Shown here in pieces: positions 1-9,478 of a DNA stretch of 31,575 nucleotides. Numbering within the stretch: position 1 is the stretch's first letter; each line of letters opens with the position of its first letter. This DNA is from Lactobacillus mulieris (lineage in GTDB: Bacteria; Bacillota; Bacilli; Lactobacillales; Lactobacillaceae). The translations under genes were made by a program, and so were the position numbers. The stretch is from the NCBI RefSeq assembly GCF_007095465.1, contig NZ_SDGL01000014.1, positions 1-31,575 on the forward strand, read 5' to 3'. The notes beneath the pieces are model-generated. The model did not search any database. It had not been told where the DNA came from and saw nothing but the letters and a program-made list of their open reading frames with translations.

Positions 1-11
1 TTACTATTTAC

Positions 12-41
12 AAGTCGAGTCTAACAAGATTGGACTTTTTT
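12..41 (+). terminator. Rho-independent terminator of an upstream transcript
   Basis: An 11-bp stem (12-22 with 27-37, one G-G mismatch and one G-U pair) closes an AACA loop and runs into a T tract at 36-41. It presumably ends the gene lying to the left of the window and isolates the following permease gene. Confidence 0.7.
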
Positions 42-76
42 ATTAACTAAAACGATTTAACTAGCACCACGCGTAT

Positions 77-82
77 TATAAT
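77..82 (+). promoter_or_regulatory. Possible -10 box for the YfcC-type gene
   Basis: A perfect TATAAT sits 44 bases before the ATG at 126. No convincing -35 hexamer lies 16-18 bases upstream, so the promoter is tentative. The ribosome binding site before the ATG is also poor (GAAAG at about 111-115). Confidence 0.35.
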
Positions 83-125
83 TAATAATAAGAGATACGA
101 TGAGTTGATTGAAAGTGTAAACTAA

Positions 126-1655
126 ATGGTTAAAACTGAACAAAAAAAGCATAGATTTCCGACGGCTTATACCGTAATTATTATTGTATTATTACTAATC
201 GAACTTCTGACATATTTTATCCCAGCGGGTAATTACGCCACTTTGTCATATAATTCAGAAAATAATAATTTTGTGATTACTAAACCAAATGGAGATACCC
301 AAAAGATTGCTGCATCGCAAAATAATTTGGATAAGTATAAGATTAATATACCAATTCAAAAGTTTAAAGATGGTACTATTTTTAAGCCGGTTGCGATTCC
401 TAATTCTTATGAGCGAATTTCTGCTCAAAAGCCTAATCTATGGCAAGCAATTGTTAATTTCTTTACAGTTCAAGTGCAAGGAATTGTTCAAAGTATTGAT
501 ATCATTGCTTTTGTTTTAATTTTAGGAGGCTGTATTGGAATTGTTAATGCTAATGGCGCGATTAATTCTGGTATTGCAGCTTTATCAAAGAAAATTAAAG
601 GAAAACAAGTTCTTTTAATAGTAGTAATTATGGCTTTTGTTTCAATTGGCGGAACGACGTATGGATTAGCGGAAGAAACAATGGCTATGTATCCTATTTT
701 GATACCTGTATTTTTAATGGCAGGATACGATACGATGACAGTTATCGGTACTGTCTTTTTAGCTGATAGTATAGGAACGATGGTTTCTACAATTAATCCT
801 TTTTCGACAATTATAGCTTCAAATGCAGCAGGGGTTAACTTTTCACACGCGCTTCCAATGAGAATAATAATGTGGGCTTTTTGCACTTTTATCGGAATGC
901 TTTATGTAATTCATTATGCAGAAAGAGTTCGTAAACATCCTGAAACTTCATATGTGTACGACCAATATGAGAGTGACCGTAAAAGTTTTTATCAAGTGAT
1001 AATTTACAAAATCCCAAGTTCACTTGGCAGCAAAAACTAACGCTTTCGATTTTTGCTATTGCTTTTATAGTAATGATTTGGGGCGTTCAATCACAAGGAT
1101 GGTATTTTACTGAAATTTCTGTAATTTTTCTTGCAGCTGGTTATTTAATGGCAATTTTTTTCAGGCCTAGACGAGCATAAAGTGATCGATGCTTTTGTTA
1201 ATGGTGCAAGTGAATTGTTGGGTGTTGCCCTAACAATTGGTTTAGCACGTGGGGTTTCGATTATTATGGATAATAGTCATACGAGTGACACAATTATGAA
1301 TTTCTTTAGTAAACAAATTTCAGGACTGCCACCACTTGTTTTTATTTGGTTGTTATTTATAGTTTATATTGTTTTAGGTTTCTTTATTCAGTCATCATCA
1401 GGATTAGCGGTGTTATCAATGCCTATTATGGCACCACTTGCCAATGTGGTAGGGATTGATCGAGCTAGTGTGATAGATGCTTACAATTTAGGTCAAGGCT
1501 ATATATCTTTAATTGCCCCAACAGGGTTGATTCTAATGGGATTAATGATGGTAGGAATTGACTTTAGTAAATGGTTTAAATGGTGTTGGAAATTGTTGGT
1601 CATTGAATTTATACTTTGTCTAATGTTTTTAGCATTGGGATTATTAGTTTATTAA
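126..1655 (+). pseudogene. YfcC-family membrane permease, frameshifted twice
   Basis: This is one permease reading frame of about 509 codons, interrupted. Residues encoded by 126 to about 985 and by 1160-1655 are in the same frame. The stretch between (about 990-1160) continues the protein only in another frame, encoding segments such as TWQQKLTLSIF and MIWGVQSQGW, which fit the family. The first shift lies near the A4/T5 runs at 981-990 and the second at the T7 run 1155-1161, where six T would restore the frame. Read through, the protein has an N-terminal membrane helix, a polar insert, about ten further hydrophobic segments, and the family's IQSSSGLAVLSMP and LIAPTG stretches. YfcC proteins resemble basic amino acid antiporters and C4-dicarboxylate permeases, so an amino acid or peptide substrate is only an inference. 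Both shifts fall near short homopolymers and cancel, so a pair of sequencing errors is a real alternative to a pseudogene. Confidence 0.8.
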
Positions 1656-1660
1656 TCATG

Positions 1661-1694
1661 ATATGGACTTCATAATTGAAGTTCATATTTTTTT
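1661..1694 (+). terminator. Terminator after the YfcC-type gene
   Basis: A 10-bp stem (1662-1671 with 1678-1687, one G-U pair) with loop ATAATT is followed by a run of seven T. It separates the permease gene from the S10 operon promoter. Confidence 0.9.
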
Positions 1695-1771
1695 ATTCAA
1701 GATTGTAACTTTTACAGGTTTATCCTATAAATATAGGAAGAAAAAAATAATAAAAAAATCAGTCAAAACCC

Positions 1772-1800
1772 TTGATAAATAACGAAATAGTCGGTATACT
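1772..1800 (+). promoter_or_regulatory. Main promoter of the S10-spc-alpha operon
   Basis: TTGATA (1772-1777) and TATACT (1795-1800) are separated by exactly 17 bases, a near-consensus vegetative sigma factor promoter. It lies about 160 bases before rpsJ, leaving a long untranslated leader. The rest of the 306-base gap (1656-1961) holds only the terminator at 1661-1694 and this leader. Confidence 0.85.
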
Positions 1801-1806
1801 ATTCTT

Positions 1807-1961
1807 TGTGCATTTTAGAGGTTAACTGTGCTCTTGTGCACATTTTTGTTGTAGCTTTGACGCAAAAGGTTGCGGCACACCAGGCTGCATTGCCACAGTG
1901 GTGTGTCGGTAATTTTTGTAGAGCTAGTCATCTTTTAAAGAAGACGCAAGGAGGTAATTTG
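1807..1961 (+). promoter_or_regulatory. Structured leader of the S10 operon (possible r-protein autoregulatory RNA)
   Basis: The untranslated leader contains a strong 10-bp hairpin (1873-1882 with 1899-1908, one G-U pair) with a GGC/GCC mini-stem in its loop, followed by TAATTTTTG, so it resembles a terminator. Upstream, two TGTGC copies (1807-1811 and 1827-1831) can each pair with a single GCACA (1838-1842), giving alternative folds. S10 operons in several bacteria are autoregulated through leaders by L4; whether L4 or another protein binds here is inference. The region can be read as an open frame from 1806 in phase with rpsJ, but the ribosome binding site AAGGAGG at 1948-1954 places the start at 1962. 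Confidence 0.55.
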
Positions 1962-2270
1962 ATGGCAAGTCAACAAATCCGTATTAGACTTAAGTCTTAC
2001 GAACACGGTATTCTCGATGAATCTGCTGCTAAGATCGTCGCAACAGCAAAGAGAACTGGTGCAGAAATTTCAGGTCCAGTTCCTCTTCCAACTGAAAGAA
2101 CTTTATTCACTGTTCTTCGTTCACCACACACGAACAAGGACTCACGTGAACAGTTCGAAATGCGTACACACAAGCGTTTAATTGATATTTTGAATCCAAC
2201 ACCAAAGACTGTTGATTCATTAATGAAATTAGACTTACCTAGCGGTGTAGACATCGAAATTAAACTTTAA
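1962..2270 (+). CDS. rpsJ: 30S ribosomal protein S10
   Basis: Ribosomal protein S10 (102 residues, the family's usual length) sits in the 30S head and, as NusE, joins NusB in transcription antitermination. The opening [14 protein letters not shown] and the central SGPVPLPT and HKRLIDI segments are family hallmarks. The start was set at 1962 because AAGGAGG (1948-1954) lies 7 bases before this ATG; an in-phase frame extends back to 1806 but covers leader RNA structure. It is the first gene of the S10 block, followed by rplC after 27 bases, and is controlled by the 1772-1800 promoter and possibly by the leader. Confidence 0.98.
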   Translation: MASQQIRIRLKSYEHGILDESAAKIVATAKRTGAEISGPVPLPTERTLFTVLRSPHTNKDSREQFEMRTHKRLIDILNPTPKTVDSLMKLDLPSGVDIEIKL

Positions 2271-2297
2271 TTTTTATAGATTTATGGAGGTGTAATC

Positions 2298-2927
2298 ATG
2301 ACCAAAGGAATCTTAGGAAGAAAAGTCGGTATGACTCAAATCTTCACTGACAAAGGTGTCCTTGTTCCCGTAACTGTTATCGAAGCAACACCTAACGTTG
2401 TTATGCAAGTTAAGACTGTTGAATCAGATGGTTACGAAGCAGTTCAATTAGGTTACCAAGACAAGCGTGAAGTATTGAGCAACAAACCGGAAAAAGGTCA
2501 TGCTGATAAGGCAAAGACTTCACCTAAGCGCTTCATTCGAGAAATTCGCGGTGTTGAGCTTAAGGATTATGAAGTCGGCTCAGAAGTTACTGTGGATACA
2601 TTTAAGGAAGGTGACGTAGTAGACGTTACTGGTACTACAAGAGGTCACGGTTACCAAGGTAACATTAAGCGTCACGGTCAATCTAGAGGACCTGAAACAC
2701 ACGGTTCAAGATACCACAGAATCCCTGGTTCAATGGGTTCAATCATTAACCGTGTACCAAAGGGTAAGAAATTACCAGGTCACATGGGTGTGAAGACTGT
2801 TACTATTCAAAACTTAGTAATTGAAAAGGTTGTAGCTGACAAGAACGTTCTTTTAGTTAAAGGTAACGTTCCTGGTGCTAAAGACTCATTAATCGTTGTA
2901 AAATCTGCTACTAAAGCTGACAAGTAG
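2298..2927 (+). CDS. rplC: 50S ribosomal protein L3
   Basis: Ribosomal protein L3 (209 residues) is one of the earliest 23S binders, and its long loop reaches towards the peptidyl transferase centre. It begins [15 protein letters not shown], the typical N-terminus, and carries the central loop around residues 115-155 with [12 protein letters not shown] and HRIPGSMGS, the part that approaches the catalytic site. GGAGG at 2286-2290 precedes the ATG by 7 bases. It is second in the operon, with rplD 14 bases downstream. Length and sequence look ordinary for a Firmicute. Confidence 0.98.
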   Translation: MTKGILGRKVGMTQIFTDKGVLVPVTVIEATPNVVMQVKTVESDGYEAVQLGYQDKREVLSNKPEKGHADKAKTSPKRFIREIRGVELKDYEVGSEVTVDTFKEGDVVDVTGTTRGHGYQGNIKRHGQSRGPETHGSRYHRIPGSMGSIINRVPKGKKLPGHMGVKTVTIQNLVIEKVVADKNVLLVKGNVPGAKDSLIVVKSATKADK

Positions 2928-2941
2928 GAAGGAGGACTAGA

Positions 2942-3559
2942 ATGGCTAATTTAAAACTTATCGATCAAACTGGTAAAGATGCTGGTGAAGTTACTTTAAA
3001 TGACAACGTTTTTGGTATTGAACCAAACGAAAACGTAGTTTTCGATGCTGTTATTAGACAAAGAGCTGGTATGCGTCAAGGTACTCATGCTACTAAGAAC
3101 AGATCAGCTGTTCGCGGTGGTGGTAAGAAGCCTTGGAGACAAAAGGGTACTGGTCGTGCTCGTCAAGGTTCTATTAGAGCTCCTCAATGGCGCGGTGGTG
3201 GTACTGTATTTGGCCCTACACCACGTTCATACGCATACAGCTTGCCACGTAAGGTTCGTCGCTTAGCTATTAAGTCAGTTCTTTCACAAAAGTTGCAAGA
3301 CAATAACTTAATCGTATTAGATCAATTAAGTTTAGATGCACCAAAGACGAAAGAATTCAAGGCTGTTTTAGGTAACTTGAATGTTGACAGCAAAGTTTTA
3401 GTTGTTTCTGATAACGAAAACGTTCAACTTTCAGCAAGAAACTTGGAAAACGTTAAGGTTGTTCCAGTTAATGGCTTAAATGTTGTTGATGCAGTTAACT
3501 ATGACAAGCTTATCTTGACTCAAGACGCTGTTAAGAGAATTGAGGAGGTATTGGCATAA
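2942..3559 (+). CDS. rplD: 50S ribosomal protein L4
   Basis: Ribosomal protein L4 (205 residues) binds domain I of 23S rRNA and lines the exit tunnel through a basic extended loop, visible here at about residues 45-100 ([19 protein letters not shown]). In E. coli and some other bacteria L4 represses its own operon by binding the S10 leader, so the leader at 1807-1961 is its natural candidate target here; that link is inference. The TAA stop overlaps the ATG of rplW by one base, implying translational coupling. Confidence 0.98.
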   Translation: MANLKLIDQTGKDAGEVTLNDNVFGIEPNENVVFDAVIRQRAGMRQGTHATKNRSAVRGGGKKPWRQKGTGRARQGSIRAPQWRGGGTVFGPTPRSYAYSLPRKVRRLAIKSVLSQKLQDNNLIVLDQLSLDAPKTKEFKAVLGNLNVDSKVLVVSDNENVQLSARNLENVKVVPVNGLNVVDAVNYDKLILTQDAVKRIEEVLA

Positions 3560-3855
3560 TGAATGCACATGACATCATTTTAAGACCTGTCATTACTGAA
3601 AAGTCTACTAACTTAATGGACAACAAGAAGTACACTTTTGATGTGCTTTTAACTGCTACCAAGACTCAAGTTCGTAACGCAGTTGAAGAAATTTTTGATG
3701 TTAAGGTTAAGAGCGTTAACATTATGAACGTTCGCGGTAAGGACAAGAGAGTTGGTCGTTACACTGGTAAGACAGCTCGTCGTAGAAAAGCAATCGTTAC
3801 TTTAACTAACGATTCAAATGATATTAAGATCTTCGCAGAAGAAGACAACAAATAA
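3559..3855 (+). CDS. rplW: 50S ribosomal protein L23
   Basis: Ribosomal protein L23 (98 residues) sits at the exit of the peptide tunnel and forms the docking site for trigger factor and signal recognition particle. The start [14 protein letters not shown] and the segment [16 protein letters not shown] are diagnostic. The ATG overlaps the rplD stop by one base (TAATG), so it is probably translated by coupling, although GAGG lies just upstream inside rplD. It is followed by rplB after 15 bases. Confidence 0.98.
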   Translation: MNAHDIILRPVITEKSTNLMDNKKYTFDVLLTATKTQVRNAVEEIFDVKVKSVNIMNVRGKDKRVGRYTGKTARRRKAIVTLTNDSNDIKIFAEEDNK

Positions 3856-3870
3856 TAGGAGGTTAGTCAA

Positions 3871-4707
3871 TTGGCGATTAGAAAGTACAAGCCAACCACT
3901 AATGGTCGACGCAATATGACCTCTTCAGACTTTGCAGAAATTACCAAGAAAAAGCCTGAACGGACTTTACTTGAATCACAATCACATACTGCTGGTCGTA
4001 ACTCATATGGTCATATTACTGTAAGACACCGTGGTGGTGGTCACAAGCAAAAATACCGTATCATCGATTTCAAGCGTAATAAAGATGATGTAAAAGCAGT
4101 TGTTAAGGCAATCGAATACGATCCAAACAGAACTGCAAACATTGCTTTACTTCACTACACTGATGGTATCAAGGCTTACATCTTGGCACCTAAGGGTCTT
4201 AAAGTTGGCGACATCGTTGAATCTGGTGTAGAAGCTGATATCAAGCCAGGTAACGCACTTCCACTTGCCAACATTCCTACTGGTACTTCAATTCACAACA
4301 TCGAATTAAAGCCTGGTAAGGGTGGTCAATTAGTAAGAAGTGCTGGTACTGAAGGTCAAGTTCTTGGTACAGATGGTCGTTACACTTTGGTGAGATTACA
4401 AAGTGGTGAAGTTCGTCGTATCCTTTCAACTTGCCGTGCAACTATCGGTGTAGTTGGTAATGAACAACACTCATTAATTCAATTAGGTAAGGCCGGCCGT
4501 AAGCGTTGGTTGGGCAAGCGTCCTCAATCACGTGGTTCTGTAATGAACCCTAACGATCACCCACATGGTGGTGGTGAAGGTAAGGCACCTGTTGGTCGTC
4601 CACAACCTATGACCCCTTGGGGTAAGAAGTCACGTGGTATTAAGACTAGAAATACCAAGAAGGCTAGTGAAAAGATGATTATTCGTCACCGTAAGGGCAA
4701 CAAATAA
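3871..4707 (+). CDS. rplB: 50S ribosomal protein L2
   Basis: Ribosomal protein L2 (278 residues) is needed for subunit association and peptidyl transferase activity. The order is an OB-like domain, an SH3-like domain, and a C-terminal tail with [15 protein letters not shown] near residues 225-240, which holds the histidine long implicated near the active site. The start codon is TTG at 3871, supported by AGGAGG at about 3858-3863, and the protein begins [13 protein letters not shown] as expected. It is one of several non-ATG starts in this operon. Confidence 0.98.
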   Translation: MAIRKYKPTTNGRRNMTSSDFAEITKKKPERTLLESQSHTAGRNSYGHITVRHRGGGHKQKYRIIDFKRNKDDVKAVVKAIEYDPNRTANIALLHYTDGIKAYILAPKGLKVGDIVESGVEADIKPGNALPLANIPTGTSIHNIELKPGKGGQLVRSAGTEGQVLGTDGRYTLVRLQSGEVRRILSTCRATIGVVGNEQHSLIQLGKAGRKRWLGKRPQSRGSVMNPNDHPHGGGEGKAPVGRPQPMTPWGKKSRGIKTRNTKKASEKMIIRHRKGNK

Positions 4708-4728
4708 TTAGAAGGAGGGTACTGATTA

Positions 4729-5004
4729 ATGAGCCGTAGTATTAAAAAAGGTCCATTTGCTGATGAACACTTATTAAAGAAGGTCGCAGCACAAGAAAAC
4801 GCCGAAAAGAAGCAAGTTATTAAGACTTGGTCTCGTCGTTCAACTATTTTCCCTTCTTTTGTTGGTTTGACAATAGCTGTTTACGATGGTAGAAAGCATG
4901 TTCCTGTGTACGTTACCGAAGACATGGTAGGTCACAAGTTGGGTGAATTTGTTCCAACTAGAACTTTCCGTGGTCATAAGGCTGACGACAAGGCTACTAA
5001 ATAG
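4729..5004 (+). CDS. rpsS: 30S ribosomal protein S19
   Basis: Ribosomal protein S19 (91 residues) works with S13 in the 30S head near the A-site tRNA. The N-terminus SRSIKKGPF and the stretch [15 protein letters not shown] are signature sequences; the C-terminal [13 protein letters not shown] is also typical. AGAAGGAGGG lies 8-9 bases before the ATG. It is placed between rplB and rplV, as in nearly all bacteria. Confidence 0.98.
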   Translation: MSRSIKKGPFADEHLLKKVAAQENAEKKQVIKTWSRRSTIFPSFVGLTIAVYDGRKHVPVYVTEDMVGHKLGEFVPTRTFRGHKADDKATK

Positions 5005-5027
5005 TTAAGAGGAAGGAGAAAATCTAA

Positions 5028-5381
5028 ATGGCAGAACAAATCACTTCAGCAAGAGCTGAAGCAAGAACCGTTCGTATCGCTCCTAGAAAAGCACGTTTGG
5101 TTATTGATTTAATCCGTGGTAAGAGCGTTGCAGAAGCATTGGCAATTTTGCAATTTACGCCAAGAGCTGCTTCCCCAATCGTTGAAAAAGTTTTACGTTC
5201 AGCAATTGCTAACGCAGAACACAATTACGATCTTGAAAGTGCAAACCTCTACGTTTCTGAAGCCTATGTCAATGAAGGTGCAACCCTTAAGAGATTCCGC
5301 CCTCGTGCTAAAGGTATGGCTTCTCCAATCAACAAGAGAACCAGTCACGTAGTTGTTGTAGTTTCTGAAATGAACGATTAA
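5028..5381 (+). CDS. rplV: 50S ribosomal protein L22
   Basis: Ribosomal protein L22 (117 residues) contacts all 23S rRNA domains; its beta-hairpin narrows the exit tunnel and is a known site for macrolide-resistance changes. The helix segment [17 protein letters not shown] and the hairpin residues [19 protein letters not shown] (about 88-106) are both intact, with no insertion or deletion visible. GGAAGGAG precedes the ATG, and rpsC begins 14 bases after the stop. Confidence 0.98.
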   Translation: MAEQITSARAEARTVRIAPRKARLVIDLIRGKSVAEALAILQFTPRAASPIVEKVLRSAIANAEHNYDLESANLYVSEAYVNEGATLKRFRPRAKGMASPINKRTSHVVVVVSEMND

Positions 5382-5394
5382 GGGAGGTATATCG

Positions 5395-6069
5395 ATGGGT
5401 CAAAAGATTAACCCACTTGGTTTCCGTCTCGGTGTTAACCGTGATTGGGAAGCAAAATGGTTTGCTGACAAAGACTACAAAGAAACTTTAAATGAAGACT
5501 TACGCATCAGAGATTTCGTTGCTAAGAAATTAAAGGATGCCTCAGTTTCAACTGTAGAAATTGAACGTGCAGCAAACAGAATCAACATTTCTATCCACAC
5601 TGCTAAGCCAGGTATGGTAATTGGTAAAGGTGGTTCAGAAGTTGAAGCATTAAGAAAGCAATTAAATGCATTAACTGAAAAGCAAGTTCATATCAATATT
5701 GTAGAAATTAAGAAGCCTGATCTTGATGCTGAACTTGTTGGTGACAGTGTTGCTCGTCAATTGGAAGCTCGTATTGCTTTCAGACGTGCTACTCGTCAAG
5801 CTACTCAAAGAGCTATGCGTGCAGGTGCTAAGGGTATCAAGGTTCAAACTGCAGGTCGTTTGAATGGTGCAGACATGGCAAGAAGAGAATGGCATACTGA
5901 AGGTAGTGTACCTCTTCATACTTTGAGAGCAGATATTGATTACGCATGGGTACAAGCTTTAACTACTTATGGTCAAATTGGTGTTAAGGTTTGGATTAAC
6001 CGTGGTGAAATCTTACCTGGTCGTAAGAATAGACCAGCTTCTAAGCGTTCGAAGGGAGGCAACAAGTAA
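5395..6069 (+). CDS. rpsC: 30S ribosomal protein S3
   Basis: Ribosomal protein S3 (224 residues) lines the mRNA entry tunnel and contributes to helicase activity. It opens [13 protein letters not shown], has a type II KH domain with the GKGG loop at about residues 78-81 ([12 protein letters not shown]), and a C-terminal domain with [24 protein letters not shown] lies before the ATG. Its stop overlaps the ATG of rplP by one base (TAATG). Confidence 0.98.
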   Translation: MGQKINPLGFRLGVNRDWEAKWFADKDYKETLNEDLRIRDFVAKKLKDASVSTVEIERAANRINISIHTAKPGMVIGKGGSEVEALRKQLNALTEKQVHINIVEIKKPDLDAELVGDSVARQLEARIAFRRATRQATQRAMRAGAKGIKVQTAGRLNGADMARREWHTEGSVPLHTLRADIDYAWVQALTTYGQIGVKVWINRGEILPGRKNRPASKRSKGGNK

Positions 6070-6509
6070 TGCCATTAGTACCAAAGCGTGTAAAACACCG
6101 TCGTGAATTCCGTGGTAAAATGCGTGGTGCTGCCAAGGGTGGAAAGACCATTGCATTTGGCGAATACGGTTTGATGGCTCTTGAATCTCACTGGATCACT
6201 AACAGACAAATCGAAGCAGCTCGTGTTGCGATGACTCGTTACATGAAGCGTGGCGGTAAGGTTTGGATCAGAATCTTCCCACACAAGTCATACACTGCTA
6301 AAGGTGTAGGTGTACGTATGGGTTCTGGTAAAGGTGCACCAGCAGGTTGGGTAGCTGTAGTAAAAAGAGAAAAAATTATGTTTGAAATTGGTGGCGTTTC
6401 AGAAGAAGTAGCTCGTGAAGCTTTAAGACTTGCTTCTACTAAGTTGCCAATCAAGTGTAAGTTTGTTGCAAAAAGTACGGAAGTAGGTGGCGAATCTAAT
6501 GAAGGCTAA
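6069..6509 (+). CDS. rplP: 50S ribosomal protein L16
   Basis: Ribosomal protein L16 (146 residues) organises the A-site tRNA binding region of the 50S subunit. It starts [15 protein letters not shown] and contains [19 protein letters not shown] and [15 protein letters not shown], all typical. The ATG overlaps the rpsC stop by one base. The last 11 bases overlap the start of rpmC at 6499, so three genes here are tightly coupled. Confidence 0.98.
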   Translation: MPLVPKRVKHRREFRGKMRGAAKGGKTIAFGEYGLMALESHWITNRQIEAARVAMTRYMKRGGKVWIRIFPHKSYTAKGVGVRMGSGKGAPAGWVAVVKREKIMFEIGGVSEEVAREALRLASTKLPIKCKFVAKSTEVGGESNEG

Positions 6510-6696
6510 AGATATCAGATCATTAACCACTGATCAAATGTTAGAAAAGGAAAAGCAATACAAAGAAGAACTTTTTAACTTGCGTTTCCAACAAGCAACG
6601 GGTCAATTAGAGAACACTGCCCGCTTGAGACAAGTCCGTAAAAATATCGCCAGAATTAAAACTGTTCTGAGCGAAGAAGCGTTAAAGCAAAACTAA
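6499..6696 (+). CDS. rpmC: 50S ribosomal protein L29
   Basis: Ribosomal protein L29 (65 residues) is a two-helix protein beside the exit tunnel near L23. The start was moved from an in-phase GTG at 6487 to the ATG at 6499, giving [14 protein letters not shown], the normal family N-terminus; GGTGG at 6486-6490 is 8 bases upstream. The core [19 protein letters not shown] is the family signature. It overlaps the 3' end of rplP by 11 bases. Confidence 0.96.
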   Translation: MKAKDIRSLTTDQMLEKEKQYKEELFNLRFQQATGQLENTARLRQVRKNIARIKTVLSEEALKQN

Positions 6697-6718
6697 TTAA
6701 TGGAAGGGAGTCATTAAC

Positions 6719-6985
6719 TTGAGCGAAACAATCGAAAGAAATCGTCGTCACGTTTACCAAGGCCGTGTGGTTTCAGATAAGATGGACAAGACTATTACTG
6801 TTGTTGTTGATACTTACAAGAACCACCCAGTTTACAAGAAGCGTATTAAATACTCAAAGAAGTACTACGCTCACGACGTAAATAATGATGCTAAAGTTGG
6901 CGATACTGTACGTATCATGGAAACCCGTCCATTGTCACGTCAAAAGCGCTACCGTTTAGTTAAAATTGTTAAGAGACGCGTTTAG
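6719..6985 (+). CDS. rpsQ: 30S ribosomal protein S17
   Basis: Ribosomal protein S17 (88 residues) is an OB-fold primary 16S rRNA binder. The body contains [17 protein letters not shown] and [21 protein letters not shown], both diagnostic. The start codon is TTG at 6719, with GGAAGGGAG 8 bases upstream; no ATG fits the expected N-terminus. It sits between rpmC (22-base gap) and rplN (32-base gap). Confidence 0.97.
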   Translation: MSETIERNRRHVYQGRVVSDKMDKTITVVVDTYKNHPVYKKRIKYSKKYYAHDVNNDAKVGDTVRIMETRPLSRQKRYRLVKIVKRRV

Positions 6986-7017
6986 TTTGCGGATTTAAGT
7001 GAGGGGAGGATTACATA

Positions 7018-7386
7018 GTGATTCAAAACGAAAGCCGCTTAAAAGTTGCTGACAACTCCGGTGCCAGAGAACTATTAGTTATCCGTGTTATGGGTGGCTC
7101 AAAGCGTAAGACCGGTAATATTGGTGATATCGTTGTTTGTGCTGTTAAGCAAGCAACACCAGGTGGCGTTGTCAAAAAGGGCGACGTTGTTAAGGCTGTT
7201 ATCGTAAGAACAAAATCAGGTGCACGTCGCGAAGATGGTTCATACATCAAGTTTGACGAAAATGCTGCTGTCGTAATTAATGCCGACAAGAGCCCTCGTG
7301 GAACTCGTATTTTTGGGCCTGTAGCCCGTGAACTACGTGAGCACGACTTCATGAAGATCGTCTCTCTTGCTCCTGAAGTATTATAA
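7018..7386 (+). CDS. rplN: 50S ribosomal protein L14
   Basis: Ribosomal protein L14 (122 residues) lies at the subunit interface and contacts L19 and 16S rRNA; ribosome silencing factor docks on it. The start [15 protein letters not shown] and the segments AVIVRTK and [13 protein letters not shown] are canonical. It uses a GTG start at 7018 with GAGGGGAGGA upstream. It opens the part of the block traditionally called the spc operon, but no terminator or clear promoter separates it from rpsQ. Confidence 0.98.
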   Translation: MIQNESRLKVADNSGARELLVIRVMGGSKRKTGNIGDIVVCAVKQATPGGVVKKGDVVKAVIVRTKSGARREDGSYIKFDENAAVVINADKSPRGTRIFGPVARELREHDFMKIVSLAPEVL

Positions 7387-7407
7387 AATTTTTAGGGAGG
7401 TGCACTG

Positions 7408-7722
7408 ATGTTTGTTAAAACAGGTGACAAGGTAAAGGTTATCGCCGGTAAAGAAAAGGGCAAAGAAGGTACTGTAATCAGAGTAGACCGTAAGAATGAC
7501 CGTGTTGTTGTTAAGGGTCTTAACATGATTAAGAAGCACGAAAAGCCATCACAAACTAACCAAAACGGTGGTGTTGTTGAAAAAGAAGGTTCAATTCACG
7601 TTTCAAACGTTATGCTTATTGATCCTGAATCAGGCAAGCCAACAAGAATTGGTCACGAAATCGTTGATGGTAATAAAGTTCGTATCGCTAAAGTTAGCGG
7701 TAAGGCAATCGATAAGAAATAG
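7408..7722 (+). CDS. rplX: 50S ribosomal protein L24
   Basis: Ribosomal protein L24 (104 residues) is an assembly initiator that binds the 5' domain of 23S rRNA and sits near the tunnel exit. The KOW motif is at about residues 5-30 ([16 protein letters not shown]), followed by [19 protein letters not shown] and a C-terminal KPTRIGHE typical of bacterial L24. GGGAGGTG lies before the ATG. rplE follows after 14 bases. Confidence 0.98.
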   Translation: MFVKTGDKVKVIAGKEKGKEGTVIRVDRKNDRVVVKGLNMIKKHEKPSQTNQNGGVVEKEGSIHVSNVMLIDPESGKPTRIGHEIVDGNKVRIAKVSGKAIDKK

Positions 7723-7736
7723 AGAGGAGGATCCTA

Positions 7737-8279
7737 ATGGCAAATCATTTAGCTGTACAATACAAAGAAGAAGTTGCATCAGCATTAGCTGAAAAGTTTG
7801 GTTACAAGTCAACTATGCAAATCCCTAAGATTGAAAAAATCGTATTGAACATGGGTGTTGGTGACGCTGTATCAAATGCTAAGAATTTAGATGAAGCTGT
7901 TGAAGAATTAACTTTAATTTCAGGTCAAAAGCCTTTAATTACTAAAGCAAAGAAGTCAATCGCCAACTTCCGTTTGCGTGAAGGTATGTCTATTGGTGCT
8001 AAGGTAACTCTTAGAGGTGATAGAATGTATGACTTCTTAGATAAGTTGATCAATGTTTCTCTTCCACGTGTTCGTGACTTCCGTGGTGTTTCAACTCGTT
8101 CATTTGATGGACGTGGTAACTACACTTTGGGTATTAAAGAACAATTGATCTTCCCAGAAATCGACTTTGATAAAGTTAACCGTACTCGTGGTTTGGATGT
8201 AGTTATTGTTACTACTGCACAAACTGACGAAGAAGCACGTGAACTTTTGCAACAATTTGGATTCCCATTTGCAAAATAA
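7737..8279 (+). CDS. rplE: 50S ribosomal protein L5
   Basis: Ribosomal protein L5 (180 residues) binds 5S rRNA with L18 and forms the B1b bridge to S13 in the 30S head. Family segments include [15 protein letters not shown], the [21 protein letters not shown] block and the C-terminal [30 protein letters not shown] precedes the ATG at 7737. No anomalies. Confidence 0.98.
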   Translation: MANHLAVQYKEEVASALAEKFGYKSTMQIPKIEKIVLNMGVGDAVSNAKNLDEAVEELTLISGQKPLITKAKKSIANFRLREGMSIGAKVTLRGDRMYDFLDKLINVSLPRVRDFRGVSTRSFDGRGNYTLGIKEQLIFPEIDFDKVNRTRGLDVVIVTTAQTDEEARELLQQFGFPFAK

Positions 8280-8293
8280 ATTGGAGGACATCA

Positions 8294-8479
8294 ATGGCTA
8301 AAACATCATTAAAAGTTAGAAATCATCGTCCTGCTAAGTTCTCAAGCCGTGCATACACACGCTGTGAAAGATGTGGACGTCCACATTCTGTATACCGTAA
8401 ATTCGGTTTATGCCGTATTTGCTTAAAGGACTTAGCTCACAAGGGTCAAATTCCTGGTCTTAAAAAGGCTAGTTGGTAA
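8294..8479 (+). CDS. rpsN: 30S ribosomal protein S14, zinc-binding type (type Z)
   Basis: This is the short, zinc-binding form of S14 (61 residues); the longer zinc-free form is about 89-100 residues. Four cysteines, C24-x2-C27 and C40-x2-C43, form the zinc ribbon (RCERCG, LCRICL). S14 is a late-assembling protein of the 30S head. Many Firmicutes carry a second, zinc-independent copy elsewhere, made under zinc starvation; none is in this window. Its place between rplE and rpsH is standard. Confidence 0.98.
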   Translation: MAKTSLKVRNHRPAKFSSRAYTRCERCGRPHSVYRKFGLCRICLKDLAHKGQIPGLKKASW

Positions 8480-8502
8480 TAAAGAGTAAGGAGGAAAGCA
8501 TA

Positions 8503-8901
8503 ATGGTCATGACTGATCCGATTGCTGATTACTTAACTAGAATCAGAAATGCTAACATGGCAAAGCACGATTCAGTTGAAATTCCAGCATCTACGATTAA
8601 AAAGTCACTTTCAGAAATCTTGAAGCAAGAAGGTTTCATCCGTGATTACGAAGTAACTGATGACAACAAACAAGGTATGATCAAGATTTTCTTGAAGTAC
8701 GGTCCAAATGGTGAACGCGTTATCTCTGGTTTGAAGAGAATCTCTAAGCCAGGTTTGAGAAACTACGTTGGTGCCGAAAACTTACCTAAGGTATTAAACG
8801 GTCTTGGTATCGCCATTGTCTCAACTTCTGCTGGTGTTATTACCGATAAAGAAGCTAGAGAAAAGAATGTTGGTGGCGAAGTTCTTGCCTACGTTTGGTA
8901 A
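8503..8901 (+). CDS. rpsH: 30S ribosomal protein S8
   Basis: Ribosomal protein S8 (132 residues) binds helix 21 of 16S rRNA and in E. coli represses the spc operon. The ATG at 8503 was chosen because GGAGG (8490-8494) ends 8 bases before it; a second ATG at 8509 would give MTDPIADYL directly, and an in-phase frame runs back to 8473 inside rpsN. The C-terminal [28 protein letters not shown] is typical of the family. Confidence 0.97.
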   Translation: MVMTDPIADYLTRIRNANMAKHDSVEIPASTIKKSLSEILKQEGFIRDYEVTDDNKQGMIKIFLKYGPNGERVISGLKRISKPGLRNYVGAENLPKVLNGLGIAIVSTSAGVITDKEAREKNVGGEVLAYVW

Positions 8902-8925
8902 TTCTGACAGAAAGGAGAACAACTA

Positions 8926-9456
8926 ATGAGCCGTATTGGTTTTAAAGTTATTAACGTTCCTGACAGTGTCACTGTTACCAAGGAAGGTAATGTCATCACT
9001 GTTAAAGGACCAAAAGGTGAATTAAGTAGAGAATTCAGTCCCAAAATCACCTTTGAACAAAAAGACGGAGAAATTACTGTTTCTCGTTCAAGTGAAAATG
9101 ATAAAGCTCTTCACGGTACATCAAGAGCCAACCTCGCATCTATGATTGAAGGTGTTGTTGATGGTTACAAGAAGAACTTAAAGCTTATCGGTGTTGGTTA
9201 CCGTGCACAAGCTCAAGGAAACAAGCTCGTATTGAATGTTGGTTACTCACACCCAGTTGAATTTGAAACTCCTGAAGGTATTACTGTTAAGACTCCTTCA
9301 GCAGTTGATATTGAAATTGAAGGTATTTCTAAGCAAGTTGTTGGTCAATTTGCAGCTGAAGTACGTGCAGTTCGTCCACCAGAACCTTACAAGGGCAAGG
9401 GTATTCGTTACGTTGATGAATACGTTCGTCGTAAGGAAGGTAAGACAGGTAAGTAA
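8926..9456 (+). CDS. rplF: 50S ribosomal protein L6
   Basis: Ribosomal protein L6 (176 residues) is a two-domain protein near the sarcin-ricin loop and the elongation factor binding site. The N-terminal repeat has [16 protein letters not shown] residues ([13 protein letters not shown]), and the C-terminal repeat ends with [12 protein letters not shown], the family signature. AAAGGAGAA precedes the ATG. rplR follows after 22 bases. Confidence 0.98.
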   Translation: MSRIGFKVINVPDSVTVTKEGNVITVKGPKGELSREFSPKITFEQKDGEITVSRSSENDKALHGTSRANLASMIEGVVDGYKKNLKLIGVGYRAQAQGNKLVLNVGYSHPVEFETPEGITVKTPSAVDIEIEGISKQVVGQFAAEVRAVRPPEPYKGKGIRYVDEYVRRKEGKTGK

Positions 9457-9478
9457 TAGAAATTTTTGAGGTGAAATT

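Noticed and set aside
488..886. 132-codon minus-strand ORF
   Set aside because: It is the antisense shadow of the YfcC-type permease, with no ribosome binding site.
1806..1961. In-phase N-terminal extension of rpsJ covering the leader
   Set aside because: The region forms strong RNA structure and AAGGAGG at 1948-1954 supports the ATG at 1962, which gives the normal S10 length.
5671..5955. 94-codon minus-strand ORF inside rpsC
   Set aside because: It is antisense to a clearly coding ribosomal protein gene, with Ser/Thr-rich composition typical of such shadows.
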